Positions 35,984 to 43,453 of a DNA stretch of 64,000 nucleotides are shown in pieces (positions within the stretch are counted from its first letter, which is position 1; the number at the start of each line of letters is the position of its first letter). This DNA comes from Streptomyces sp. TSRI0281 (GTDB lineage Bacteria > Actinomycetota > Actinomycetes > Streptomycetales > Streptomycetaceae): NCBI RefSeq assembly GCF_001905125.1, contig NZ_LWLE01000012.1:438759-502758 (forward strand). The letters are read 5' to 3'. A model generated the notes under the pieces. The model ran no database searches. It was not told where the DNA came from and saw nothing but the letters and a program-made list of their open reading frames with translations. Position numbers and translations under genes: made by a program.

Positions 35984-36005
35984 GCGCGACGCAAGGCGTT
36001 CGCGC
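35984..36005 (+). terminator. hairpin downstream of the aminopeptidase gene
   Basis: GCGCGACGC and GCGTTCGCGC pair with one bulged T around a 3-nt loop, 79 bp after the stop. There is no U-tract, as is common in Streptomyces. Confidence 0.4.
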
Positions 36006-36029
36006 CGGGCTCGGGACGGGCTCGGCCGC

Positions 36030-36242
36030 TCAGAACAACCGGGCCGGCTCCGGCATCCCCGGGGTCACGAACAGCACCGGGTCGCCGTCCGGGGCCCGGA
36101 CCGGTTTCAGGCTCCCGGGGCACGACTTCAGCTCCGCGGTCCTGCCCGATGCCGGATCGTGGCGGTAGACGAGCCCCTTGCTGCTGACCGCGACATCGCG
36201 GCCGCACCCGGGCTCGGGGCACTCGGTACGGGGAAGAGACAT
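36030..36242 (-). CDS. small Cys-containing protein, unknown function
   Basis: A 70-residue protein with CPEPGC near the N-terminus and a single further Cys (SCPGSLK) 27 residues on. The N-terminal pair is compatible with a partial zinc knuckle. It is charged and soluble, without signal peptide or membrane segment. It sits alone, downstream of the esterase on the same strand with a terminator between them, so it is probably its own unit. I do not recognise a function. Confidence 0.55.
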   Translation of the reverse strand: MSLPRTECPEPGCGRDVAVSSKGLVYRHDPASGRTAELKSCPGSLKPVRAPDGDPVLFVTPGMPEPARLF

Positions 36243-36321
36243 GCGCCCAGTCTCGCGTGTCTCCTCCCCGTACCGGACGTGTCCGGAGGAACTCACCCCC
36301 TGATGATCGGTCCGGGGTCTT

Positions 36322-36350
36322 CCGGGGAGCCGTGCGCCACGGCTCCCCGG
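36322..36350 (-). terminator. perfect 13-bp hairpin after the esterase gene
   Basis: Arms CCGGGGAGCCGTG and CACGGCTCCCCGG form a perfect stem with loop CGC, starting 3 bp beyond the esterase stop at 36353. Confidence 0.8.
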
Positions 36351-36352
36351 GG

Positions 36353-37459
36353 TCAGCTCGCCGCGGCGAACTCGGTCGTGAGGCGGGGAATGTAGTCGGC
36401 GAGCGCGGGGGCCCAGCAGCCGTAGTTGTGACCGCCGTCGCACGTGGGAGCCAGCGTGGAGCCATTGCCGTAGTTGATGAGGCGGCTGGGGAGTCCGAGC
36501 ACGTCCAGACGGTCCTTGACCGTCCTGGCGGCGATCTCGGTGAAGTGGTCGATGGGCCCCTGGTCGCCGGTGTAGAGCGTGACCCCGGTCCCGGTCAGAG
36601 CGGCGAGGTTGGCCTGGGCGGCGGGGTTGACCGCTTTCCAGACGCGGTCCGCGTCGAGGACCGGGTACGGGGAGCCGAAGATCGCGTCACTGTCGACATA
36701 GGGCCCGTAGCCGGTGCACCGGCCGGTGCCGGACGGGGTGGAGCTGCTCACCGCGCACCACGCGCCGGTGAGGTTGAGCTCCGTGGCCAGGACGGCCGCG
36801 CGAATCTCCGCCATGCCGAAGTCGATGCCGCCGGACAGGGAGGCGACATGGCCGAAGAGGCCGGGGTGGGCCTCGGCGTAGCGCAGGGCTCCGTAACCGC
36901 CCATCGAGAGACCGATGACCGCCCGGTGTCCCCTGTCGGCGACGGTGCGCAGATTGGCGTCGATGAACGGGATGACCTGGCTGATGTGGAAGGTCTCCCA
37001 GTTGGCCGCGCCCAGAGCGGTTCTCTGCATGACCCAGTCGGCGTACCAGCCCTTCAGGCCGCCGTCCGGGACCACGGTGATCATCGAGTCCGAGCGCAGA
37101 GCGGGGGCGGCGGCGGCATCGTCCACGGTGCCGCCTCCACCGTGGAGGAAGTACGCCACGGGCCACCGTTTGGCGGGCTCCGTCCGGTAGCCGGCGGGAA
37201 GGAAGACGCGGATCTTGTGCCGGCCGGACAGCTGCGGGGTTGTCACGGTGATCGTGAAGTCCGTGCTGGAGTGCACTTCGGTGGCGTCGGTGACCTGGGT
37301 CAGGCCGTAGCCGTCGGTGAAGCTCGGGATCACGGGGGTGTCCGCGTGTGCGACCGGTGCGGACAGTGCGGTCAGCACCGCCGTCGCGGCGATCGCGGCA
37401 GCGGCCGCCTTGGCGCGTATCGTGGCGCGGATCTGTGCGCCGGACATCATGGGTTTCAT
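36353..37459 (-). CDS. secreted alpha/beta-hydrolase esterase
   Basis: A 368-residue protein with a Sec signal peptide (charged start, then an Ala-rich helix, cleavage after SAPVAHA about residue 40). The mature part matches the esterase D/mycolyltransferase-like family. The oxyanion region is FLHGGGGTVDD, the nucleophile Ser is in GLSMGGYG, the Asp candidate is in TGDQGPID and the His in GGHNYGCW. The ATG is picked for a compact signal peptide; its ribosome site is weak. It acts outside the cell on small esters or acylated compounds; the exact substrate is unknown. It is preceded by another secreted hydrolase on the same strand, 227 bp upstream. Confidence 0.82.
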   Translation of the reverse strand: MKPMMSGAQIRATIRAKAAAAAIAATAVLTALSAPVAHADTPVIPSFTDGYGLTQVTDATEVHSSTDFTITVTTPQLSGRHKIRVFLPAGYRTEPAKRWPVAYFLHGGGGTVDDAAAAPALRSDSMITVVPDGGLKGWYADWVMQRTALGAANWETFHISQVIPFIDANLRTVADRGHRAVIGLSMGGYGALRYAEAHPGLFGHVASLSGGIDFGMAEIRAAVLATELNLTGAWCAVSSSTPSGTGRCTGYGPYVDSDAIFGSPYPVLDADRVWKAVNPAAQANLAALTGTGVTLYTGDQGPIDHFTEIAARTVKDRLDVLGLPSRLINYGNGSTLAPTCDGGHNYGCWAPALADYIPRLTTEFAAAS

Positions 37460-37686
37460 AGGGCGTTCTGCTTTCGGTTTGCCGTGGGGGACGGTCACTT
37501 CGGTCGTCCCATGGGGCCGGCTGCTCGGCGGACCGGGCGTCGGGCGGTGCCGGCCCGGGGCGAGGGCCGTGAGGGCCGGCCGGCTGTCGCGAGATGTTCC
37601 GGTCGTTTGCGCGCGATCACGGTGCGGCGTCGCCGTCCCCGATGGCGTGGAACGCGGTGCGGGTGCCGTGTGCCCGCGCACGGCCC

Positions 37687-38580
37687 TCAGGGGTTGGTGG
37701 TGACGCGGAAGCCCGCGCCGTAGACGCCGGGGTGTGCGGTATCCCGGGCACGCAGGTCGGCGAGGATGTTCGCGGAGCTCGTATAGGCGTACTGGGGGAC
37801 TCCCAGGAAGATGGCCTTGGTGATCCCCGCCCAGGGGCCGGTTGCCCGGAAGCCGTTCCCGGACGAGGGGTAGGCGCTGCCGGGCACGTGCCAGATCGCC
37901 GGTCCCCCCGAGTCTCCGGCCTTGTGCGGAGCCCAGGACTGGTAGATGCCGCTGGAGTTGTTGGTGATGCGTCCGTAGTAGACACCGAGCTGACCGGACA
38001 CCACCAGTTCGTTGTTGTCGAACAGGGCTGTGCCGAGGAGGCGTTCGACGGCCAGCGGCGGGGTGAGGGCGTTGGGGCTGGGCTGCCCGCCGGCAACCGC
38101 TGTCTCACCCACCTGCTTCAGGTGCGGGCCCTGCGAGGAGGGGGTCACGGTCGGCACCAGCTCGATGATCATGTAGTCCTTGGTGGCGTGCCCGGTCATC
38201 GAGCCCTCGGGATCCTTGAAGTACCGCACGTACCCGATGGGGCCGAAGCCGGCGTCGCCGCGATCGTAGACGGGCTGGATGTTCTCGGGGATGTCACGGT
38301 CGGCGTACTCCTCGCCGCGCAGGCAGTGCCCCGCCGAGATGGCGATGTTCCGCCCGTAGGTGTCCGTGCCGACCGCTCCGATCGTGCAGAAGAGGTCGGG
38401 TGTGTCCGGCCGGAAGATGATCTGCATGGCGTTGAAGACACGCTTCTCCCCTCCCGCGACCGCTGCCGTCGCCGTTCCGGCCTCGGCCGCGACAGCGCCC
38501 GTGGCGCCGGTGGTGCCCGTCAGAGCCAGGAGAAGTCCCAGGACTCCGGCGAGAAGACCGACAATGCGCCGTTGACGCAT
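37687..38580 (-). CDS. secreted trypsin-like serine protease (S1 family)
   Basis: A 297-residue protein with a signal peptide (RQRR then a Leu-rich core, cleavage near AVAA about residue 32). The chymotrypsin fold carries His in ISAGHC, Asp in KDYMIIEL and Ser in AGDSGGP. Two Cys (DLFC, GHC) are spaced as in the His-loop disulfide of secreted S1 proteases. ATG at 38580 follows AAAGGA. There is no long pro-region as seen in the alpha-lytic-type Streptomyces proteases, so it is probably made directly as the active form. Confidence 0.85.
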   Translation of the reverse strand: MRQRRIVGLLAGVLGLLLALTGTTGATGAVAAEAGTATAAVAGGEKRVFNAMQIIFRPDTPDLFCTIGAVGTDTYGRNIAISAGHCLRGEEYADRDIPENIQPVYDRGDAGFGPIGYVRYFKDPEGSMTGHATKDYMIIELVPTVTPSSQGPHLKQVGETAVAGGQPSPNALTPPLAVERLLGTALFDNNELVVSGQLGVYYGRITNNSSGIYQSWAPHKAGDSGGPAIWHVPGSAYPSSGNGFRATGPWAGITKAIFLGVPQYAYTSSANILADLRARDTAHPGVYGAGFRVTTNP

Positions 38581-38690
38581 GCGTATTCCTTTCCTCGATG
38601 ATTCGACATGTTCAGGGCCGGGCGGGGCGGCGTCCTTTCCGCTCGGCCGCCCGGACGTCCCATTCCGGTGGGCAGGCAGAGCCCTCGGGC

Positions 38691-38930
38691 TCAATTCCCG
38701 TACCACTGACGGCATGAGGCCGCGAGGGTCAGCAACAGGACGAGGATTCCCACCACCTGAAGACATCCCGTACCCCCGTTCGGACTCTTGCGATCGACTT
38801 CCACATGGCCGCCGGGCTCAACGCCCGGATGCCTCTCGGCGTAGTGCTGGATCAGCCGGGTCTCGGCCTGGGACTCGCTGAGCCATGGCGTCTTGAAAGC
38901 GCATTCTCCGCACCAGCAGCGGTATGCCAT
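38691..38930 (-). CDS. small Cys-motif, single-pass membrane protein
   Basis: A 79-residue protein. The N-terminus has CWCGECAFKTPWLSESQAE followed by IQHYAERHPG, a C-x-C-x2-C plus H-x4-H arrangement that suggests a zinc-finger-like fold. A hydrophobic helix (VVGILVLLLTLAA) lies near the C-terminus. AGGAA precedes the ATG. It is divergent from the XRE-NACHT gene. Function unknown. Confidence 0.6.
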   Translation of the reverse strand: MAYRCWCGECAFKTPWLSESQAETRLIQHYAERHPGVEPGGHVEVDRKSPNGGTGCLQVVGILVLLLTLAASCRQWYGN

Positions 38931-39114
38931 GGCGATTCCTCGTATCTCGTATCCCGTTTCTGGGCAGTCGGTGGGACAGCCCTTCGGCTCCGGCACGCTC
39001 CCGCTGCTGGGCCGGCCGTGCGATCCCGGCGTCCGCTGCCCGGCAGGACCACCCGCCGATGGGCCCGGCACCACTGATCGTCGTATTCACCCGGCTCGGG
39101 GGACAGGACAGAGC

Positions 39115-39134
39115 ACCGGCCATATATGGCCGGT
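39115..39134. promoter_or_regulatory. perfect 20-bp palindromic operator candidate
   Basis: ACCGGCCATATATGGCCGGT reads the same on both strands and has an AT-rich centre. It lies 51 bp before the GTG of the XRE-NACHT gene, just upstream of a TACACT -10-like hexamer (39143-39148). It is a plausible site for the XRE domain encoded next door. Confidence 0.65.
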
Positions 39135-39185
39135 CACCGGACTACACTCGCCGCTGTCCGCGCTCGCGAGTGGAGGGGCACCCAA

Positions 39186-41738
39186 GTGACGGATCAGCTC
39201 GGCACGTTGTTGCGCCGGCTGCGGAATGAAGCGGGGCTGACGCAGCATGAGCTGGCGGAACGGTCCGGGGTGAGCATTCGCACCATCAGCCGGCTGGAGA
39301 CCGGAAAGGCCACCGACCATCGGCTGGGCACGGTGAACCTGCTCGCCGACGCTCTGGAACTCACCCCGGAGGACCGCCGGCGCCTGGCAGCCATGCTCGC
39401 GAAGGACCACGCCACGACGGCCCCGGAGCAACCGGAGACGGTCGCCGGTCCAGCGGAAGCCGACAGCGCGCTCTCCGCACCGCCCCCGGGCCCGGCCTCT
39501 CTGTCGCCTTCCGCACTGCCCCCGGCCTCCCTGTCGCCCTCCGTACCGCTCCCGAGCCCGCCCTCCGTACCGCCCCCGAGCCCGGCTTCGCTCCCGTCGT
39601 CGGCCGGTGACGTGCTCGTCGGTGTCGCTGTCGAACTGGCGAGAGAGGTCAGGCGCCGTTGGCGGCGCGAGGAGGAACAGCACCGGGTCCACGACCCGTT
39701 TCCGCTGCCGGTGCGGTGGCAACAGGCACCCGCGGACCTGACCGACCATGCGGAGAACATCGAACGCCTGCCACCGGGAGCCACTTCGCCCCGCATGGAC
39801 CTGAGCGGTGATCTGCGGAGTGTGGCGGACGTCTACCGGAAGATCCCGTCCGGGCGTCTGGTCATTCTGGGCCGGGCCGGATCGGGAAAGTCCATTCTGA
39901 CGATCAGGCTGATCCTGAATTTCCTTGAGAGCCCCGCAGTTTCCGGCCGGGTACCGGTGATCTTCAGCATCGGTGACTGGGACGCGACGGCCATCACCTT
40001 GCGGGACTGGCTGATCGGTCGGCTGCTGCGGGACTATCAGCATCTGGCCCGCAGGACTCCCAGCGGAATGACCCTGGCCGCCGCGCTGGTCGACGCCGAT
40101 CTCGTACTGCCGGTTCTGGACGGGTTCGACGAGATCGCCGAAAGCCTGCGGCGTGAGACGCTCGAAGCCCTCAACGCGACCTCGCTGCCGCTCGTGCTGA
40201 CCAGTCGGCGCGACGAGTACGCCGAGGCGGTGCGGGCAGCACGAGCGCCACTGGTCTGGGCGGCCGGCATCGAACTCACCGACCTCACCCCCGACGACCT
40301 CACGGCCTACCTGCCCCGGACCGCCCGGCCCGCCGCCCACAGCCCCGGACCCGACCGGAGAGCAGGGGCCTGGGGCACCGTCCTGGAGGAACTGCGGTCC
40401 CTGGAAGCCGAGTCGAGCGTGAATCTCGCCAGGGTTCTGAGCACCCCCCTGATGGTCGTCCTGGCGCGGACGATGTACAGCGAAGCGCCGGACAGGGATT
40501 CCGCGGAACTGCTGAACACCGAGCGGTTCCCCACCGAGCACGCCCTGGAAGAACACCTGCTGGCGGGCTTCGTGCCCGCGGTCTACCGTCCGCGCGTCCC
40601 CGAGCAGGGCATCGGCGGATCCCGGCGCCCACCGCGGAACGCGGACCCGGAACGGGCCCGGCGCTGGCTCGGATACCTCGCCCACCACATGGTTCGCCTC
40701 GACCGGGACCGGCAGGACCTCGCGTGGTGGCAGATCGGCGACTCGCTGCGACGCTCGACGCGCACCACGGCCGTCGTGCTGACATCCGCGCTCTGCATCA
40801 CGCTGTCCACCTGGATGGTCGGACTGCTCGCCGGCGTCATCACGCCCGGCGAGATCCTTGCGCAGGGAGCCATGATGGGGCCGGCCGGTGGCCTCGCCTT
40901 CGGATCCGTCTACGCCGTGCTGGCCGCGTTGGACGGCGGTGTCTTCGCGCCGAGCCACGTGCGGCTGCGGCCGCACACCAGATCCAACGGCATCGGCCGC
41001 AGACCGCTGCGCACGTTCGCCGCCCGGTTCGGCGCCGTGCTGCTGGGCGGATTCGTGATGGGGGCCGGGTGCGCGTGCGCCTTCGCCCTCGAACGCGCGC
41101 TGTACTACGGGCATCCGCTCGCGCTTCCCGAGGTGTTCGAGAGCGCGCTCATCGACATGCTGATCTTCGGACTGATCTTCGGCTCGGCCGCCGGGCTGGT
41201 CTTCGGGGTCATCGCGGCGCTCGAAGCGCCGCTGGACGTATCCTCCGCGGCCACGCCGATCAGCCTGCTGTCCGCGAACCGTGCGACGGTGAGCCGGCAG
41301 ATCCTCGTCATCGTTCCCGTGCTCAGCCTGGCGATCGCCCTCGGCGGGTTCCTGATCGTCGACGTGTTCCGGGGGGTGTTCGGGCCGCTTGGCTGGAGCC
41401 TGCCCAACGGAATCCTCATCGGAGCGGTCGGAGGGCTCGGCGGTGCCTTCTCCTACGCACTGTGCTTCACCGCCTGGGGGCAGTGGCTGACCCTGGTCCG
41501 CGTCTGGCTGCCGCTCACCGGGAAGCTTCCCTGGAACACGGGCGCCTTCCTCGACGACGCCTACCGCCGCGGCGTGCTGCGCCGGACCGGTGCGGTCTAT
41601 CAGTTCCGCCACGCTCGGCTTCAGCACCATCTCGGACACTCGTACCGCCTGCGGCAGCCGAACTACACACCGGCAAGATTCCCCGCCCCGCGGACGCCGC
41701 CCACCGCGGTGGTGAAGGAGCCCGACGTCAGCCGGTGA
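39186..41738 (+). CDS. XRE HTH - NACHT NTPase - multi-TM protein
   Basis: An 850-residue protein. Residues 1-65 are an XRE-type HTH (ELAERSGVSIRTISRLETG). A Pro/Ser-rich linker (90-150) leads to a NACHT ATPase with Walker A GRAGSGKS (about 229-236) and Walker B LPVLDGFDEI (about 310), with an arginine at LVLTSRRDE. The C-terminal third (about 526-765) has at least five hydrophobic segments and ends with a soluble FRHARLQHHL motif typical of this Streptomyces family. GTG at 39186 has GGAGGGG 7 nt upstream. Proteins of this type are seen as membrane-tethered STAND regulators; some NACHT proteins act in anti-phage defence, but nothing here proves that role. A terminator hairpin follows directly. 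Confidence 0.8.
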   Translation: MTDQLGTLLRRLRNEAGLTQHELAERSGVSIRTISRLETGKATDHRLGTVNLLADALELTPEDRRRLAAMLAKDHATTAPEQPETVAGPAEADSALSAPPPGPASLSPSALPPASLSPSVPLPSPPSVPPPSPASLPSSAGDVLVGVAVELAREVRRRWRREEEQHRVHDPFPLPVRWQQAPADLTDHAENIERLPPGATSPRMDLSGDLRSVADVYRKIPSGRLVILGRAGSGKSILTIRLILNFLESPAVSGRVPVIFSIGDWDATAITLRDWLIGRLLRDYQHLARRTPSGMTLAAALVDADLVLPVLDGFDEIAESLRRETLEALNATSLPLVLTSRRDEYAEAVRAARAPLVWAAGIELTDLTPDDLTAYLPRTARPAAHSPGPDRRAGAWGTVLEELRSLEAESSVNLARVLSTPLMVVLARTMYSEAPDRDSAELLNTERFPTEHALEEHLLAGFVPAVYRPRVPEQGIGGSRRPPRNADPERARRWLGYLAHHMVRLDRDRQDLAWWQIGDSLRRSTRTTAVVLTSALCITLSTWMVGLLAGVITPGEILAQGAMMGPAGGLAFGSVYAVLAALDGGVFAPSHVRLRPHTRSNGIGRRPLRTFAARFGAVLLGGFVMGAGCACAFALERALYYGHPLALPEVFESALIDMLIFGLIFGSAAGLVFGVIAALEAPLDVSSAATPISLLSANRATVSRQILVIVPVLSLAIALGGFLIVDVFRGVFGPLGWSLPNGILIGAVGGLGGAFSYALCFTAWGQWLTLVRVWLPLTGKLPWNTGAFLDDAYRRGVLRRTGAVYQFRHARLQHHLGHSYRLRQPNYTPARFPAPRTPPTAVVKEPDVSR

Positions 41739-41746
41739 CCCGCGCC

Positions 41747-41770
41747 GCGCGCCACCCCGTGTGGGCGCGC
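41747..41770 (+). terminator. hairpin directly after the XRE-NACHT gene
   Basis: GCGCGCCAC and GTGGGCGCGC form a stem with one bulged G and a 5-nt loop, beginning 9 bp past the stop. Confidence 0.6.
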
Positions 41771-41950
41771 GAGGCGTCACCGGCGTACGACATCGTGTAC
41801 GCGACCCGGCGTCGGGACCGCGGGAGGCTGGAGCTGTCAGCGGACGTGCGTCGACGCTTCGCTCAGGGAGGAGGGTGTCCGTCCGCAGTGGACGAGACCG
41901 GGAAAGGGGGAGTACCCACTCCTTTCCACTCCCAAGGTATAGCGCACAGG

Positions 41951-41970
41951 GGGGCTTGCGGCAAGGCCCC
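41951..41970 (+). promoter_or_regulatory. rifamycin-associated element (RAE)
   Basis: GGGGCTTGCGGCAAGGCCCC is an inverted repeat matching the RAE as I remember it: the cis element found upstream of rifamycin-inactivating genes in actinomycetes and needed for rifampin induction. It ends 59 bp before the rgt start. A TATAGC hexamer (41938-41943) lies just upstream, and a second imperfect hairpin is at 41901-41927. Confidence 0.85.
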
Positions 41971-42029
41971 GGTCATGCCGCAGAATCGTCCGCCGAGGCC
42001 AGAACCTGCGGAAATGGGAGAGTCACTCG

Positions 42030-43265
42030 GTGCGTGTGCTGTTGTCTACGTATGGGTCGCGCGGAGACGTCGAACCGCTGGCGGGACTGGCGGTGCGGTT
42101 GCGGGAGCTCGGCGCGGAGGTACGGGTGTGCGCGCCGCCGGACGAGGACTTCGCGCAGCGGTTGGCCGGTGTCGGCGTGCCGCTGGTGCCGGTCGGCCCG
42201 TCGGCGCGCGCGTGGACGAAGGCGGCGCCGCCCGCGTCGTCGCTTCCCCGGCGCGCGGCCGAGGTGATCGCCGCCCAGTTCGACGCGGTCGTCCCGGCGG
42301 CCGAGGGATGCGATGTGCTGGTGGCGACCGGCATGATGCCGGCCGCGGCCGGCGCGCGCTCGGTGGCCGAGAAGCTGGGCATCCCCTCCGTGTCCGTGAC
42401 CTTCCAGCAGCTCACCCTGCCGTCGCCGCACCACCCGCCGCCGGCGTATCCGGGCCGGCCGTTCCCGCCGGAGGTGACCGACAATCAGGTGCTGTGGGAC
42501 CTGGACGCCGAGAGCATCGACGTGCTGTTCGGTGAGGCGCTCAACACGAACCGGGCGTCGATCGGTCTGCCACCGGTGGACCACGTCCGCGACTACGTCA
42601 TCGGCGACCGGCCGTGGCTGGCGACGGACCCGGTCCTGGACCCGTGGCAGGAGACGCCGGATTTCGACGTCGTCCAGACCGGAGCGTGGATCCTGCCCGA
42701 TGTCCAGCCGCTCTGCGCCGAGTTGGAGGCGTTCCTGGACGCCGGCGCACCACCGGTGTACGTGGGCTTCGGCAGCATGCCCATGCTCGCCTCGCCGGAT
42801 GTCGCCCGGGTGGCCCTCGAAGCGGTCCGGGCGCAGGGCCGCCGCGCGGTCGTCCTGCGCGGCTGGGCGGACCTGGCCGCGATCGACGACCGGGACGACT
42901 GTCTCGTGGTCGGTGAGGTCAACCAGCAGCAGTTGTTCGGCCGGGTGGCCGCCGTCGTGCACCACGGCGGCGCGGGCACCACGACGACGGCCACCCGGGC
43001 CGGTGCGCCCCAGGTGGTGGTGGCCCAGATGGCCGACCAGCCGTACTGGGCGGGCCGAGTCGCCGACCTGGGCATCGGCGCGGCACACGACGGCCCGACC
43101 CCGACCTTCGAGTCCCTGTCGGCCGCGCTCGGTACGGCCCTGGCCCCCGGGACCGGCGCACGGGCGAGGGCCGTGGCCGGCACGATCCGCGCCGACGGGG
43201 CCGAGGTGGCCGCGAAGCTGCTGCTCGACACGGTCGGCCGGGAACGGCCGTCCGAGCCCGCGTGA
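42030..43265 (+). CDS. rgt: rifamycin glycosyltransferase-type GT1 enzyme
   Basis: A 411-residue GT-B glycosyltransferase of the antibiotic-tailoring/macrolide type. The N-terminal Rossmann fold begins MRVLLSTYGSRGDVEPL. The C-terminal nucleotide-sugar site has HHGGAGTTTTATRAG and the following PQVVVAQMADQPYWAGRV. The RAE upstream and helR downstream point to rifamycin glucosylation as the function; on sequence alone it could be any natural-product GT. GTG at 42030 is preceded by GGGAG. It should be induced by rifamycins through the RAE. Confidence 0.82.
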   Translation: MRVLLSTYGSRGDVEPLAGLAVRLRELGAEVRVCAPPDEDFAQRLAGVGVPLVPVGPSARAWTKAAPPASSLPRRAAEVIAAQFDAVVPAAEGCDVLVATGMMPAAAGARSVAEKLGIPSVSVTFQQLTLPSPHHPPPAYPGRPFPPEVTDNQVLWDLDAESIDVLFGEALNTNRASIGLPPVDHVRDYVIGDRPWLATDPVLDPWQETPDFDVVQTGAWILPDVQPLCAELEAFLDAGAPPVYVGFGSMPMLASPDVARVALEAVRAQGRRAVVLRGWADLAAIDDRDDCLVVGEVNQQQLFGRVAAVVHHGGAGTTTTATRAGAPQVVVAQMADQPYWAGRVADLGIGAAHDGPTPTFESLSAALGTALAPGTGARARAVAGTIRADGAEVAAKLLLDTVGRERPSEPA

Positions 43266-43453
43266 AACCACACCGGATCATCGGGCCGGTACCCGGAACA
43301 CAAGAACCCACAGATCCCGGCGGCCTGAACGGACAACGGCCACGGGGTCCCCGCCAGGCGGAGCGTGGCCCGTCATGGCCACCGGATTCGTCACGCGGGA
43401 CAGCTCTTGGCCGTGCGCAAGGGCGCCGGAGACCTCAGATCGGAGCTCGTACC

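Noticed and set aside
43262..43453. Alternative upstream GTG start for helR overlapping the rgt stop
   Set aside because: The added 64 residues look like non-coding sequence (Pro/Arg-rich, no fold), and the GTG at 43454 has a better ribosome site and the family-like N-terminus.
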